From Bacteroidales bacterium (lineage in GTDB: Bacteria > Bacteroidota > Bacteroidia > Bacteroidales > F082), in NCBI GenBank assembly GCA_017649945.1, contig JAGCFU010000037.1:1-62773 (forward strand): a stretch of 62,773 nucleotides of DNA, written 5' to 3'. The notes under the pieces are model-generated. The model ran no database searches. It saw only the letters and a list, made by a program, of their open reading frames with translations, and was not told where the DNA came from. Shown here one piece after another: positions 35,543-43,429 of the stretch (position 1 is the first letter of the stretch; the number at the start of each line of letters is the position of its first letter). The translations under genes and the position numbers were made by a program.

Positions 35543-36646
35543 ATGCAAAACATCATAAATCTTCGTCACATTCTTCATGAAAACGCTGAGCTTTCAGGCA
35601 AAGAAGTGAAGACGAATGCAATTTTAAACGAGTTTTTAGAGAAACTGAATCCCGATGTGCATATCCGTAACATCGGAGGCAACGGAATAGCTGTGGTTTT
35701 CAAGGGGAAAGACAAAGGAAAACGTATTTTGGTGCGTGGCGATATCGATGCGCTGAACATCCCTGAAGGCGAACGTCACTGCTCGCATCGCTGCGGTCAC
35801 GACGGACATGCCTCGATAATTGCCGGATTGGCACAGAGATTGAGCGAAAAACGCCCTGAATACGGCGAAATTGTATTGCTTTTCCAGCCTGCTGAAGAGA
35901 CAGGACAAGGTGCGAAGGCCGTCATCGCTGACCCACAATTTGAACAGATAAAACCTGATATGGCGTTTGCTCTGCACAACATTCCGGGATATGCGAAAAA
36001 CTCTGTTTTGTTACGAAAAGGCTGTTTCGCAGCAGGTTCTCTTGGCTTGAAACTCGTTTTAGACGGTGTCACGGCACATGCCTCGCAGCCTGAGACGGGT
36101 CACAGTCCGCAGCATGTTTTGTCGGCGTTAATTGACATCTTCGGCAAGAAAGCAGCCATGTTGCAAAACGAAAAACCTCTCACCATGATGACGATGACAC
36201 ATGCTGTCTTGGGAGAGGAGACCTTCGGTGTGGCGCCGGCTCATGCTGAGGTTTGGCTCACATTGCGCTCGTATGACAACGAGAAACTGCAGCATCTTAC
36301 CGCCGACGTTGTCCAGCTGTGTGCTATGGTCGCAGAGAAGCAGAATTTTGACTTCGGAAGCAGCATCCACGAGGCGTTTTCAGCTACCATGAACAACGAT
36401 GAAGCAGTAAGCGTAGTGGAGAATGCTGCAAAGTCGTTAAACCTTGACTGTCAATATCTTGAAGAACCGTTCCGCTGGTCGGAAGACTTCGGCCGCTTCG
36501 CCGACGTGTGCCCGATCTGTCTGTTCGGACTTGGCTGCGGTGAGGACCACTTGCCACTGCATAACCCGGATTATGTGTTTGAAGACGAAATTTTAGACGC
36601 AGGAATTGATGTTTTTGAAAAAATTTGTACCTTTGCAAAAATTTGA
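35543..36646 (+). CDS. M20-family amidohydrolase (IAA-amino acid hydrolase-like)
   Basis: A 367-residue cytoplasmic metallohydrolase of the M20D group. Metal and catalytic motifs: HRCGHDGHAS at about residues 84-93 and FQPAEETGQGA at about 116-126; a dimerisation domain with SLGLKLVLDGVTAHASQPE follows. Relatives remove acyl or amino acid groups from N-acylated amino acids or peptides; the natural substrate is not readable. The promoter of the next gene sits inside its last codons. Confidence 0.9.
   Translation: MQNIINLRHILHENAELSGKEVKTNAILNEFLEKLNPDVHIRNIGGNGIAVVFKGKDKGKRILVRGDIDALNIPEGERHCSHRCGHDGHASIIAGLAQRLSEKRPEYGEIVLLFQPAEETGQGAKAVIADPQFEQIKPDMAFALHNIPGYAKNSVLLRKGCFAAGSLGLKLVLDGVTAHASQPETGHSPQHVLSALIDIFGKKAAMLQNEKPLTMMTMTHAVLGEETFGVAPAHAEVWLTLRSYDNEKLQHLTADVVQLCAMVAEKQNFDFGSSIHEAFSATMNNDEAVSVVENAAKSLNLDCQYLEEPFRWSEDFGRFADVCPICLFGLGCGEDHLPLHNPDYVFEDEILDAGIDVFEKICTFAKI
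36606..36635 (+). promoter_or_regulatory. Promoter of the LOG-family gene, inside the M20 gene
   Basis: TACCTTTG at 36628-36635 with TTG at 36606-36608 (19-base spacing), 13 bases before the ATG at 36649. It lies wholly in the 3' coding end of the upstream gene. Confidence 0.6.
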
Positions 36647-36648
36647 TA

Positions 36649-37248
36649 ATGAAGAATATTTGTGTTTTTTGCGGAAGCAGCATGGGCTTCGACAAACGCT
36701 ACGAGGAAGCTGCGGCGCGTCTTGGCGACGTCCTTGCCGACAACGGCTGCACCTTATACTATGGTGGCGGAAGCGTCGGCCTCATGAATGTGATAGCGGA
36801 CCGTATGCTGTCGAGAGGCTGCGAGGTAGTCGGCGTGATGCCTGATTTCCTGCTGTCACATGAGATTGGTCACAACGGAATCCAGAAGATGATTCCGACC
36901 AAGACCATGGCTGAGCGCAAGGAGATACTGATGCGCGAATCGGATGCTTTCATTGCCATGCCAGGAGGCTTCGGGACCCTTGACGAGTTCTCGGAAGTCG
37001 TTGTCGCTGACCAACTTAGGCTGATTGATAAGCCTGTCGCTTTGTATAATACACTGGGTTATTACGATGATTTGGTCCGTTGGATTGAAAAAGGTATTAA
37101 AGAAGGCTTCGTGCGCAGCGACCACAATAAAAACATCATCGTCACCGACGACCCGAAGGAACTGTTCCAACGGCTGGAGCAGTATCATCCGGTCACGATG
37201 GAGAAATGGATTCATGATATCAAGGAAGAGTTAAGAGTTGAGAGTTAA
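36649..37248 (+). CDS. LOG-family (TIGR00730) Rossmann protein
   Basis: A 199-residue protein with N-terminal ICVFCGSSMGFDKRY and the family signature MPGGFGTLDE at about residues 104-113. LOG proteins release the base from nucleoside 5'-monophosphates (phosphoribohydrolase; cytokinin-activating in plants). I chose ATG 36649 since the promoter box is only 13 bases upstream and homologues start with MKxICVFCGSS. The last residues (ELRVES) and the stop codon come from a 7-base tandem repeat, AGAGTTA, so the C-terminus may vary between strains. Confidence 0.9.
   Translation: MKNICVFCGSSMGFDKRYEEAAARLGDVLADNGCTLYYGGGSVGLMNVIADRMLSRGCEVVGVMPDFLLSHEIGHNGIQKMIPTKTMAERKEILMRESDAFIAMPGGFGTLDEFSEVVVADQLRLIDKPVALYNTLGYYDDLVRWIEKGIKEGFVRSDHNKNIIVTDDPKELFQRLEQYHPVTMEKWIHDIKEELRVES
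37227..37247. repeat. Three-unit 7-base repeat (AGAGTTA) supplying a stop codon
   Basis: AGAGTTA, AGAGTTG, AGAGTTA. The TAA stop of the LOG gene begins in the last unit. Confidence 0.7.
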
Positions 37249-37279
37249 AAGAGAGGTTTTAGGATTATTTGGGAAGAAC

Positions 37280-37314
37280 ATTTTGAAAGATTCTTGATTA
37301 GATTTTGAAAGATT
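37280..37314 (+). repeat. 13-base direct repeat upstream of the dCMP deaminase fusion
   Basis: ATTTTGAAAGATT occurs at 37280-37292 and 37302-37314, 22 bases apart start to start, about two helix turns. It lies 33 bases before the start codon and could be an operator; no TAnnTTTG box is seen in the gap 37249-37347. Confidence 0.6.
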
Positions 37315-37347
37315 TTGAGCCGTAAGGCGACCAAAAAAATAAAAACT

Positions 37348-38385
37348 ATGAATATTATTGGAATCACAGGAACTTTAGGGGCAGGTAAAGGAACAATAGT
37401 CGATTACCTCGTGCAGAAAAAAGGCTACGTTCACTATTCGGTGCGCGCATTTTTGTCGGAAGAGGTGAAACGTCGCGGACTTGAAGTGAATCGTGACACC
37501 CTGACATCGGTGGCTAACGATTTGCGTGCGAGCAACAGTCCAAGTTATATCGCTGAACAGCTTTACGACCTCGCATACAACAACGGCAAGGACGCTGTCA
37601 TCGAGAGTATCCGCACCCCTGGCGAGATAGCGGCGCTGCGTTCGAAGGGTAATTTCCATCTCTTCGCTGTCGACGCCGACAGAAAAGTGCGTTACGAGCG
37701 CATCACGGAGCGTAAGTCGGAGACCGACTCGGTGAGTTACGAGACTTTCGTTGCCAACGAGGAACGTGAGATGAACAACGCCGACCCTAACAAACAGAAC
37801 CTCGGCGAATGCATACATCAGGCGGACTATGTGTTCCAAAATAACGGAAGCATAGAGGAGTTGCACAAGAGAGTGGAAGAGGTGCTGCAAGATATTGAAA
37901 ATCAGAAGTATAAACGTCCTTCATGGGATGAATATTTCATGAATCTGGCTGATACCGTGGCTGAGCGTGCCACTTGTGACCGCGGCCGCAGCGGATGTGT
38001 CATCGTAAAAGACCGTCAGATTCTTGTGACAGGCTACGTCGGCTCGCCACGTGGACTTCCGCATTGCGACGAGGTGGGACATCTTTTCAGAAAGATGATT
38101 CATGCTGACGGACGAATCACGGAACATTGCGTGAGGACTGTGCACGCCGAGCAGAATGCCATCGCACAGGCGGCGAGACGCGGCATAGCTCTTGAAGGAA
38201 GCACTTTATATTGCAGGATGACACCGTGCCGCACATGCGCTATGCTGATTATCAACTGCGGTATTGTGCGCGTGGTGTGCCAGCGCAAATATCACGACGG
38301 AGCCGAGTCGGAGGAGATGTTCCGTCAGGCCGGAATAAAACTGGAATACGTGTACGACGAAGTGCAGACTTACGAAAGGCAATAA
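37348..38385 (+). CDS. P-loop kinase-like NTPase fused to dCMP deaminase
   Basis: A 345-residue fusion. Residues 1 to about 180 form a P-loop nucleotide-kinase-like domain (GTLGAGKGT at 8-16; DAVIESIRTPGE as the next strand; ADRKVRYERITERK resembling a lid). From about 190 a cytidine/deoxycytidylate deaminase domain follows, with zinc ligands His266 and catalytic Glu268 in VHAEQNAI and Cys294/Cys297 in TPCRTC. It would convert dCMP to dUMP for thymidylate synthesis. The same order occurs in yeast DCD1 and, in larger form, in the antiphage AvcD deaminases. I chose ATG 37348 because the kinase fold begins there. Metabolic or defensive role cannot be told from sequence alone. Confidence 0.88.
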   Translation: MNIIGITGTLGAGKGTIVDYLVQKKGYVHYSVRAFLSEEVKRRGLEVNRDTLTSVANDLRASNSPSYIAEQLYDLAYNNGKDAVIESIRTPGEIAALRSKGNFHLFAVDADRKVRYERITERKSETDSVSYETFVANEEREMNNADPNKQNLGECIHQADYVFQNNGSIEELHKRVEEVLQDIENQKYKRPSWDEYFMNLADTVAERATCDRGRSGCVIVKDRQILVTGYVGSPRGLPHCDEVGHLFRKMIHADGRITEHCVRTVHAEQNAIAQAARRGIALEGSTLYCRMTPCRTCAMLIINCGIVRVVCQRKYHDGAESEEMFRQAGIKLEYVYDEVQTYERQ

Positions 38386-38472
38386 GGATAAAATGGATAA
38401 GAAGGATAAGAGCCTGACGGCTGATAAGATTTATCCTTCTTATCCTTTCTTATCAGCGTAGTGCTTATCTTC
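38384..38472. repeat. CTTATC-family inverted element between convergent genes
   Basis: GGATAAGAAGGATAA (38395-38409) pairs perfectly with TTATCCTTCTTATCC (38431-38445), loop 21 bases. Two GC cores are present, one in the loop (AGCCTGACGGCT) and one after the right arm (CAGCGTAGTGC). It joins the ends of the deaminase and pdxA genes. Confidence 0.85.
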
Positions 38473-39478
38473 TGTTATTAAGGATATCAATTGCAAGATA
38501 TATCGCGTGCCTCATTGCATCGGGGTCCGCGATATTTTTATTCGCGATGTCGTAGCCTGTGCCGTGTGTGGTGGATGTCCTCACCACCGGTAACCCTGCG
38601 GTGAAGCTGACGCCACCGTCGACAGCGAGGACACGGAACGGGGTGAGTCCTTGGTCATGATACATGCTCAAGATGCCGTCGTATTTGCGCCAGGCGCCGG
38701 AACCGAAGAAACCGTCGGCAGGGAACGGCCCGAATGCCATAATGCCCTGACTCTTAGCGACTTCCATCGCTGGCTGTATGATTTCTTTCTCCTCGCTTCC
38801 CATGATGTTGTTATCGCCTGCATGCGGATTGAGACCCAACACTGCAATCTTCGGCGCCACGATGCTGAAATCCTTGACCAAAGAATTATTTATAAGTTTT
38901 AACTTCTTGATAATCAAGTCTTTGTTGATGACATGCGGCACGTCTTTTAGTGGCAGGTGATTCGTTACGAAACCGACACGCAGATTTTCCCACACTAACA
39001 GTGTAATGTATTCACTTTCAGGGAAAAACGACTTGATGTAATCGGTCTGGCCATTGAATTTATATTGTTCGGATTGTATGTTGCTCTTGTTGATTGGCGC
39101 TGTCACCATTGCGTCGATGAGGCCGTTGCGCAGGTCGTTGGTGGCGAGTTTCAGTGCCGCGAACGAGGCCTTTCCTGCTATCGGTGTCGAGAATCCCGGC
39201 TCCACCTTCAACTCCTCGTCGGTGTGGTTGATGATGTTTATGCGTTTCGGCTGAGCCTGCGACGCGTCACGAATCACAGTGTAAGACATCTCTTCCATGC
39301 CAAAATTTTTCTTGTAATAAGAAAACACTTTCGACTGCCCGTAAATTATCGGGATAAAAGATTCAAGGATGCGTGAGTCGGCTAAAACCTTGAGTATCAC
39401 TTCGTAACCGATTCCGTTGATGTCACCTTGGGTGATACCGATTTTCGGAAGATTTAAGGTCTTAATTTGTGGTGTCAT
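38465..39478 (-). CDS. pdxA: 4-hydroxythreonine-4-phosphate dehydrogenase
   Basis: A 337-residue cytoplasmic NAD-dependent enzyme of the DXP-dependent pyridoxal phosphate pathway. Motifs: GITQGDINGIGYEV near the start, VTAPINKS, LGLNPHAGDNN and MYHDQGLTPFR with the metal ligands. It has its own promoter facing that of murF-alr; alanine racemase, encoded divergently, is itself a PLP enzyme, though this pairing may be chance. Confidence 0.95.
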   Translation of the reverse strand: MTPQIKTLNLPKIGITQGDINGIGYEVILKVLADSRILESFIPIIYGQSKVFSYYKKNFGMEEMSYTVIRDASQAQPKRINIINHTDEELKVEPGFSTPIAGKASFAALKLATNDLRNGLIDAMVTAPINKSNIQSEQYKFNGQTDYIKSFFPESEYITLLVWENLRVGFVTNHLPLKDVPHVINKDLIIKKLKLINNSLVKDFSIVAPKIAVLGLNPHAGDNNIMGSEEKEIIQPAMEVAKSQGIMAFGPFPADGFFGSGAWRKYDGILSMYHDQGLTPFRVLAVDGGVSFTAGLPVVRTSTTHGTGYDIANKNIADPDAMRHAIYLAIDILNNRR

Positions 39479-39500
39479 AAGGAAACTCGTTTTGAAAGGT

Positions 39501-39532
39501 CAAAATTACAAAATTATTTTTAAAAAAGCAAA
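39501..39532 (-). promoter_or_regulatory. Promoter of pdxA
   Basis: On the minus strand TAATTTTG at 39508-39501 and TTTG at 39532-39529, 20 bases apart; 22 bases to the ATG at 39478. Confidence 0.65.
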
Positions 39533-39580
39533 TTATTTTTAATAAATTTTTAAAAATCAATTATTTATGTGAAAATTTAG

Positions 39581-39588
39581 TAAATTTG
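39581..39588 (+). promoter_or_regulatory. Promoter box of murF-alr, 4 bases from the ATG
   Basis: TAAATTTG followed by CGAT and then the ATG at 39593. As for the GH3 and deacetylase genes, the predicted transcript would begin at or next to the start codon. Confidence 0.5.
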
Positions 39589-39592
39589 CGAT

Positions 39593-42133
39593 ATGCAAAA
39601 CGAAGGGTATACAGTAAAACGGATAGCCTCGATAATTGGAGGTCAAATAGTTGGTAATCAATTAGATACGCTTGTTGTTAACGATATTCTGTTCGATAGC
39701 CGATTGCTCATCGATGCCGAGAATACGTTGTTTTTCGCACTTTACAGCGGACGTAATGACGGTCACAAATATATCACCGAATTGTATGAAAAAGGCGTAA
39801 AAGCCTTTGTGATTTCGAGGAAAAACGTTGAAAAATACGATGTTAAGGCTCAAATTGAGGCGTTAAAGAAGTATTCCGACGCTGTTTTTGTGGTTGTTGA
39901 CGACACCCTTGCCGCTTTGCAAAAGTTGGCCGCATACCATCGTGAACAATTTGACATTCCTGTTGTGGGAATCACCGGAAGCAACGGAAAAACCATTGTG
40001 AAAGAATGGCTGTATCAGATATTGTCGCCGTCGTTATCGGTGTGTCGCAGCCCGAAGAGCTACAACTCGCAAATCGGTGTGCCGCTGTCGGTGTGGCAGA
40101 TGAATTCAACTCACGAAATCGCGCTTTTTGAAGCTGGAATATCACGTCCGGGCGAGATGGAGAAGTTGCGCGAGATAATAAAACCGACAATCGGAGTGTT
40201 CACAAACATCGGGCCGGCGCATGGCAAGAATTTCGAGAGCGTGCAGCAGAAAATCGAAGAGAAAATGAGATTGTTCAGTGATGGAATTGAAAATCTTGTT
40301 TACTGTAAAGATAACAAAGAGATTGCTGAAAGCATAAAAAAATATAGGATCCCGACGTTTTCGTGGAGCAAACTTAACGAGGACGCGAATCTTTTTGTTA
40401 TATCAAAAAAACACGCCAATTTTACCGAAATAACAGGTGTTTATAAAGGCGATTCAATAAAAATCACCATCCCTTTCATCGACGACGCTTCAATCGAAAA
40501 CTCCATCAATTGCTGGTGTGTTGCGCTTTTGCTCGGTATCCCGAATGAAACCATATCTGAACGCATGGCACATCTTGAGAGCGTGGAGATGCGAATGGAA
40601 CTCAAAGCAGGTGTGCGTAACTGTTTAATAATCAACGATTCATACAATAACGACAGAAACGCGCTCGCCATAGCCCTCGACTTCATGAATGCGCAACATC
40701 ACGATAACAAAGTCCTGATTCTCTCAGATATCCTACAAAGCGAACTGAAAGAAGAAGAACTCTATAAAAACATTGCGCAACTTATTGAGAATAAAGGTGT
40801 TGATACATTCATCGGCATCGGTCCTGCAATATCAAAATACATGTCATCCAGTAGGGATAAGGCAGGCCTTATCCCTACTGGGAAAATCAAATCATATTTT
40901 TATACCTCGACATCTGATTTTCTTGCCAATCATCCGATGAAAATGTTTGAGAATCAGATTGTTCTGTTGAAAGGTGCGAGAAGTTTCGAGTTTGAGCGCA
41001 TCATGAAGGTGCTGCAACAGAAATCGCATGAGACGGTACTCGAAATCAACCTCGACAACCTAGTGAAAAACCTCAATTATTATCGCGGAAAACTCAAAAA
41101 AGAAACCAAAATGATGGTAATGGTTAAGGCTTTCGCATACGGTAGCGGCAACTACGAGGTCTCAAACGCTTTGGCCTTCCATCATGTTAATTATCTGACA
41201 GTTGCGTATGCCGACGAGGGTGTCGAACTGCGTAACAAAGGTATCAAACTGCCTATCATGGTGATGACACCGGAAACTAACACTTTCGATATCATCATCA
41301 AACATGGTTTGGAGCCTGACATCTATAGCTTCCGTTGTCTCTCGCAACTTGAAGACGCTATAAATCAATTAGATACGGAGCTGACTGAGCCTGTGGGCAT
41401 TCATATCAAAGTGGATACCGGCATGCATCGTCTCGGATTCCTCCCTGAAGATATCGATGCCTTGATTGAGCGTGTCAAATCCAATCCGAAACTGAAAATA
41501 AAGAGTGTTTTCTCACATTTCGCAACGAGTGACATGCCTGAGGAGGACGATTTCGTGATTCATCAGATAGACCAGTTTGAGATGATGAGTCAGTGCATTG
41601 TGACGGCGTTTCCATATAAGATTATGCGTCATCTTTTGAACACTGCAGGCATCTCACGATTCACTGATTATCAATATGATATGGTGCGTTTGGGTATCGG
41701 TGTCTATGGCGTGGCTGTGTGCGACGAAGACCGTGGCAAGCTTCATAACGTGATGTCGCTGAAGACGACTATCAAACAGATAAAGGAATACGGACCTGGT
41801 GAGACTATAGGTTACGGCCGCCACGGAAAGATTACGAAACCTTCAAGAATAGCTGTGATTCCTATCGGTTACGCCGACGGACTGCGCCGGCAGCTCGGCA
41901 ACGGCAACGCCTGTTTCTGGGTCAACGGCAAGGCGGCACCTATCATCGGAAACATTTGCATGGACCTCACCATGATTGAGGTCACCGGCATCGATTGTCA
42001 GGAAGACGACACGGCAGTGTTGTTCGACGACAACCATCCGATTGACATCATAGCGGATGCATGCGACACGATTCCATACGAAATCATGACGCGAATCTCA
42101 CAACGCGTGAAACGAATCTACGTTAAGGAATAA
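39593..42133 (+). CDS. murF-alr: Bifunctional MurF ligase / alanine racemase
   Basis: An 846-residue cytoplasmic fusion common in Bacteroidota. Residues 1 to about 470 are MurF, which adds D-Ala-D-Ala to UDP-MurNAc-tripeptide: ATP loop VGITGSNGKT at about 125-134, SPKSYNSQIGVPLS and FEAGISRPGEM. Residues about 478-846 are alanine racemase, which makes D-alanine with PLP: the Schiff-base lysine is Lys512 in MVKAFAYGSG, with HIKVDTGMHRLGF and GYADGL further on. The fusion couples supply and use of D-alanine. In the MurF part, at about residues 420-430, a 34-base palindrome is translated as SRDKAGLIPTG. Confidence 0.95.
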   Translation: MQNEGYTVKRIASIIGGQIVGNQLDTLVVNDILFDSRLLIDAENTLFFALYSGRNDGHKYITELYEKGVKAFVISRKNVEKYDVKAQIEALKKYSDAVFVVVDDTLAALQKLAAYHREQFDIPVVGITGSNGKTIVKEWLYQILSPSLSVCRSPKSYNSQIGVPLSVWQMNSTHEIALFEAGISRPGEMEKLREIIKPTIGVFTNIGPAHGKNFESVQQKIEEKMRLFSDGIENLVYCKDNKEIAESIKKYRIPTFSWSKLNEDANLFVISKKHANFTEITGVYKGDSIKITIPFIDDASIENSINCWCVALLLGIPNETISERMAHLESVEMRMELKAGVRNCLIINDSYNNDRNALAIALDFMNAQHHDNKVLILSDILQSELKEEELYKNIAQLIENKGVDTFIGIGPAISKYMSSSRDKAGLIPTGKIKSYFYTSTSDFLANHPMKMFENQIVLLKGARSFEFERIMKVLQQKSHETVLEINLDNLVKNLNYYRGKLKKETKMMVMVKAFAYGSGNYEVSNALAFHHVNYLTVAYADEGVELRNKGIKLPIMVMTPETNTFDIIIKHGLEPDIYSFRCLSQLEDAINQLDTELTEPVGIHIKVDTGMHRLGFLPEDIDALIERVKSNPKLKIKSVFSHFATSDMPEEDDFVIHQIDQFEMMSQCIVTAFPYKIMRHLLNTAGISRFTDYQYDMVRLGIGVYGVAVCDEDRGKLHNVMSLKTTIKQIKEYGPGETIGYGRHGKITKPSRIAVIPIGYADGLRRQLGNGNACFWVNGKAAPIIGNICMDLTMIEVTGIDCQEDDTAVLFDDNHPIDIIADACDTIPYEIMTRISQRVKRIYVKE
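40848..40881. repeat. In-frame 34-base palindrome inside murF-alr
   Basis: Arm CCAGTAGGGATAAGGC (40848-40863), centre AG, and the exact reverse complement (40866-40881). It is translated as part of the MurF domain and the peptide RDKAGLIPT resembles KDKACLVPT encoded by the palindrome at 6524. Confidence 0.85.
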
Positions 42134-42224
42134 GATAAAAAAGATAAGAAGGATAAGCGCCTTCGGCTGATAAGCCCCCTTATCCTTCTTATCCTCTCTT
42201 ATCTTTTCTTATCCTCTCTTATCC
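42134..42224. repeat. CTTATC-family inverted element between convergent genes
   Basis: GATAAGAAGGATAAG (42143-42157) pairs perfectly with CTTATCCTTCTTATC (42179-42193), loop 21 bases holding the core GCGCCTTCGGCTGATAAG; three more CTTATC copies follow. It separates murF-alr from the secreted phosphodiesterase-type gene and may end both transcripts. Confidence 0.88.
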
Positions 42225-42232
42225 TGATTATG

Positions 42233-43291
42233 CTAAAGTTTCTTCAGTAAAATCAAATAAACCGGGAAGTGGTCGGAATAACCACCAAGCCACACACCGC
42301 CAGCGAATGAACGCCACGGATAGCCTTTGTAACGTCCGTCGTGCTGTTTGAGAAATGCCTTGTCGTGTACCATCGGCTTGAAAATCTGATATGTGGCGAA
42401 CGGGTCGTTCTCGTCTTTGAGCAATGCCGGCGTGATGATGCATTGGTCGAGCACGCCTTTGGTGTCACGGTAATAGTTTGTCCCTTCTCCGTTTTTATGC
42501 ATCTTCCACATAGGATTGAAAAAGTCGCCATCCTGCATGTCTTCAACCTTGCCTTTGGCACGCAGTCCGTCGATGATACTGGTGTTGGTCGGATAGTCGT
42601 TGTAGTCGCCCATCATCACGATTTTCGCGAAAGGGTTCTCAGCCAAGATGGAGTCGGCGATATGACGGCAGAGGTCGGCAGCAGCCAAACGTCCGGGAAG
42701 TGAGCGTTTCTCGCCGCCGTAACGTGAAGGCCAGTGCATCACTATGAACGACATCTCTTCGTCGTCGAGGATACCGGTCACCACGAGTTGGTCACGGGAG
42801 ATGAAGTTAGGCTGTCCCGGGACATTCAGACGGTATGATTTGTGGTTGGTAACCTTAAAATATTTCGGGTTGTATAGCAACGCTACGTCTACACCACGGC
42901 GGTCTGGCGAGTCGTAATGCACAATCTGGTAGTTTCGGTCGGCAAGCTCAGGCTGTTTCACCAGGTCTTCAAGCACGTTACGGTTCTCGATTTCCGATAC
43001 GCCAAGCACCATAATGCCATCCGGAGAGTAGAACTTGTCATTCTTATCCGTGCCTATCGTCGAGATGGCATACGCCATATTGTGAAGCTTTGTGATGTAT
43101 TTCTCGGTGTTCCACGCGTTCTTGCCTTGAGGCAGGAATTCCTCGTCGTTCTTATGCGGATCGTTCACAGTGTCATAAAGATTTTCGAGGTTGTAAAATC
43201 CGACAAGACCCATCTTATACTGCTGCTGGGCGTAAGAGGCGGTGACGACAAACATCATCACGGACACCAAAATGCTTAATTTTTTCAACAT
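42233..43291 (-). CDS. Secreted endonuclease/exonuclease/phosphatase-family protein
   Basis: About 352 residues. The start MLKKLSILVSVMMFVVTASYAQ is a normal signal peptide, so I reject the longer frame. The EEP fold is shown by GFYNLENLYDT (metal-binding Asn/Glu), GVSEIENRN (catalytic Glu), VMHWPSR (His/Trp block), MMGDYNDYP (Asp/Asn) and YSDHFPVYLIL (final Asp-His). Members cut phosphodiesters in DNA, RNA or lipids, or remove phosphates. It is divergent from a TonB receptor with 138 bases between the two start codons and probably works with it outside the inner membrane. Confidence 0.9.
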   Translation of the reverse strand: MLKKLSILVSVMMFVVTASYAQQQYKMGLVGFYNLENLYDTVNDPHKNDEEFLPQGKNAWNTEKYITKLHNMAYAISTIGTDKNDKFYSPDGIMVLGVSEIENRNVLEDLVKQPELADRNYQIVHYDSPDRRGVDVALLYNPKYFKVTNHKSYRLNVPGQPNFISRDQLVVTGILDDEEMSFIVMHWPSRYGGEKRSLPGRLAAADLCRHIADSILAENPFAKIVMMGDYNDYPTNTSIIDGLRAKGKVEDMQDGDFFNPMWKMHKNGEGTNYYRDTKGVLDQCIITPALLKDENDPFATYQIFKPMVHDKAFLKQHDGRYKGYPWRSFAGGVWLGGYSDHFPVYLILLKKL

Positions 43292-43316
43292 AGTTTTACG
43301 AAAATAAATTTGGGTA

Positions 43317-43324
43317 CAAATATA
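43317..43324 (-). promoter_or_regulatory. Promoter box of the secreted EEP gene
   Basis: TATATTTG on the minus strand, 25 bases before the ATG at 43291. Confidence 0.5.
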
Positions 43325-43402
43325 GTGAATTATTTTCATATAAATTTTAAAAAAATATTAATTTATTTTTCACCTTTTTTATTTAGTAAGCGAAAAAACT
43401 TG

Positions 43403-43410
43403 TAAATTTG
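43403..43410 (+). promoter_or_regulatory. Promoter box of the TonB receptor operon
   Basis: TAAATTTG, 19 bases before the ATG at 43430; no good -33 box. The gap between this and the divergent EEP promoter is AT-rich with no other feature seen. Confidence 0.5.
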
Positions 43411-43429
43411 TGCGATTAAATTTTGTTAA

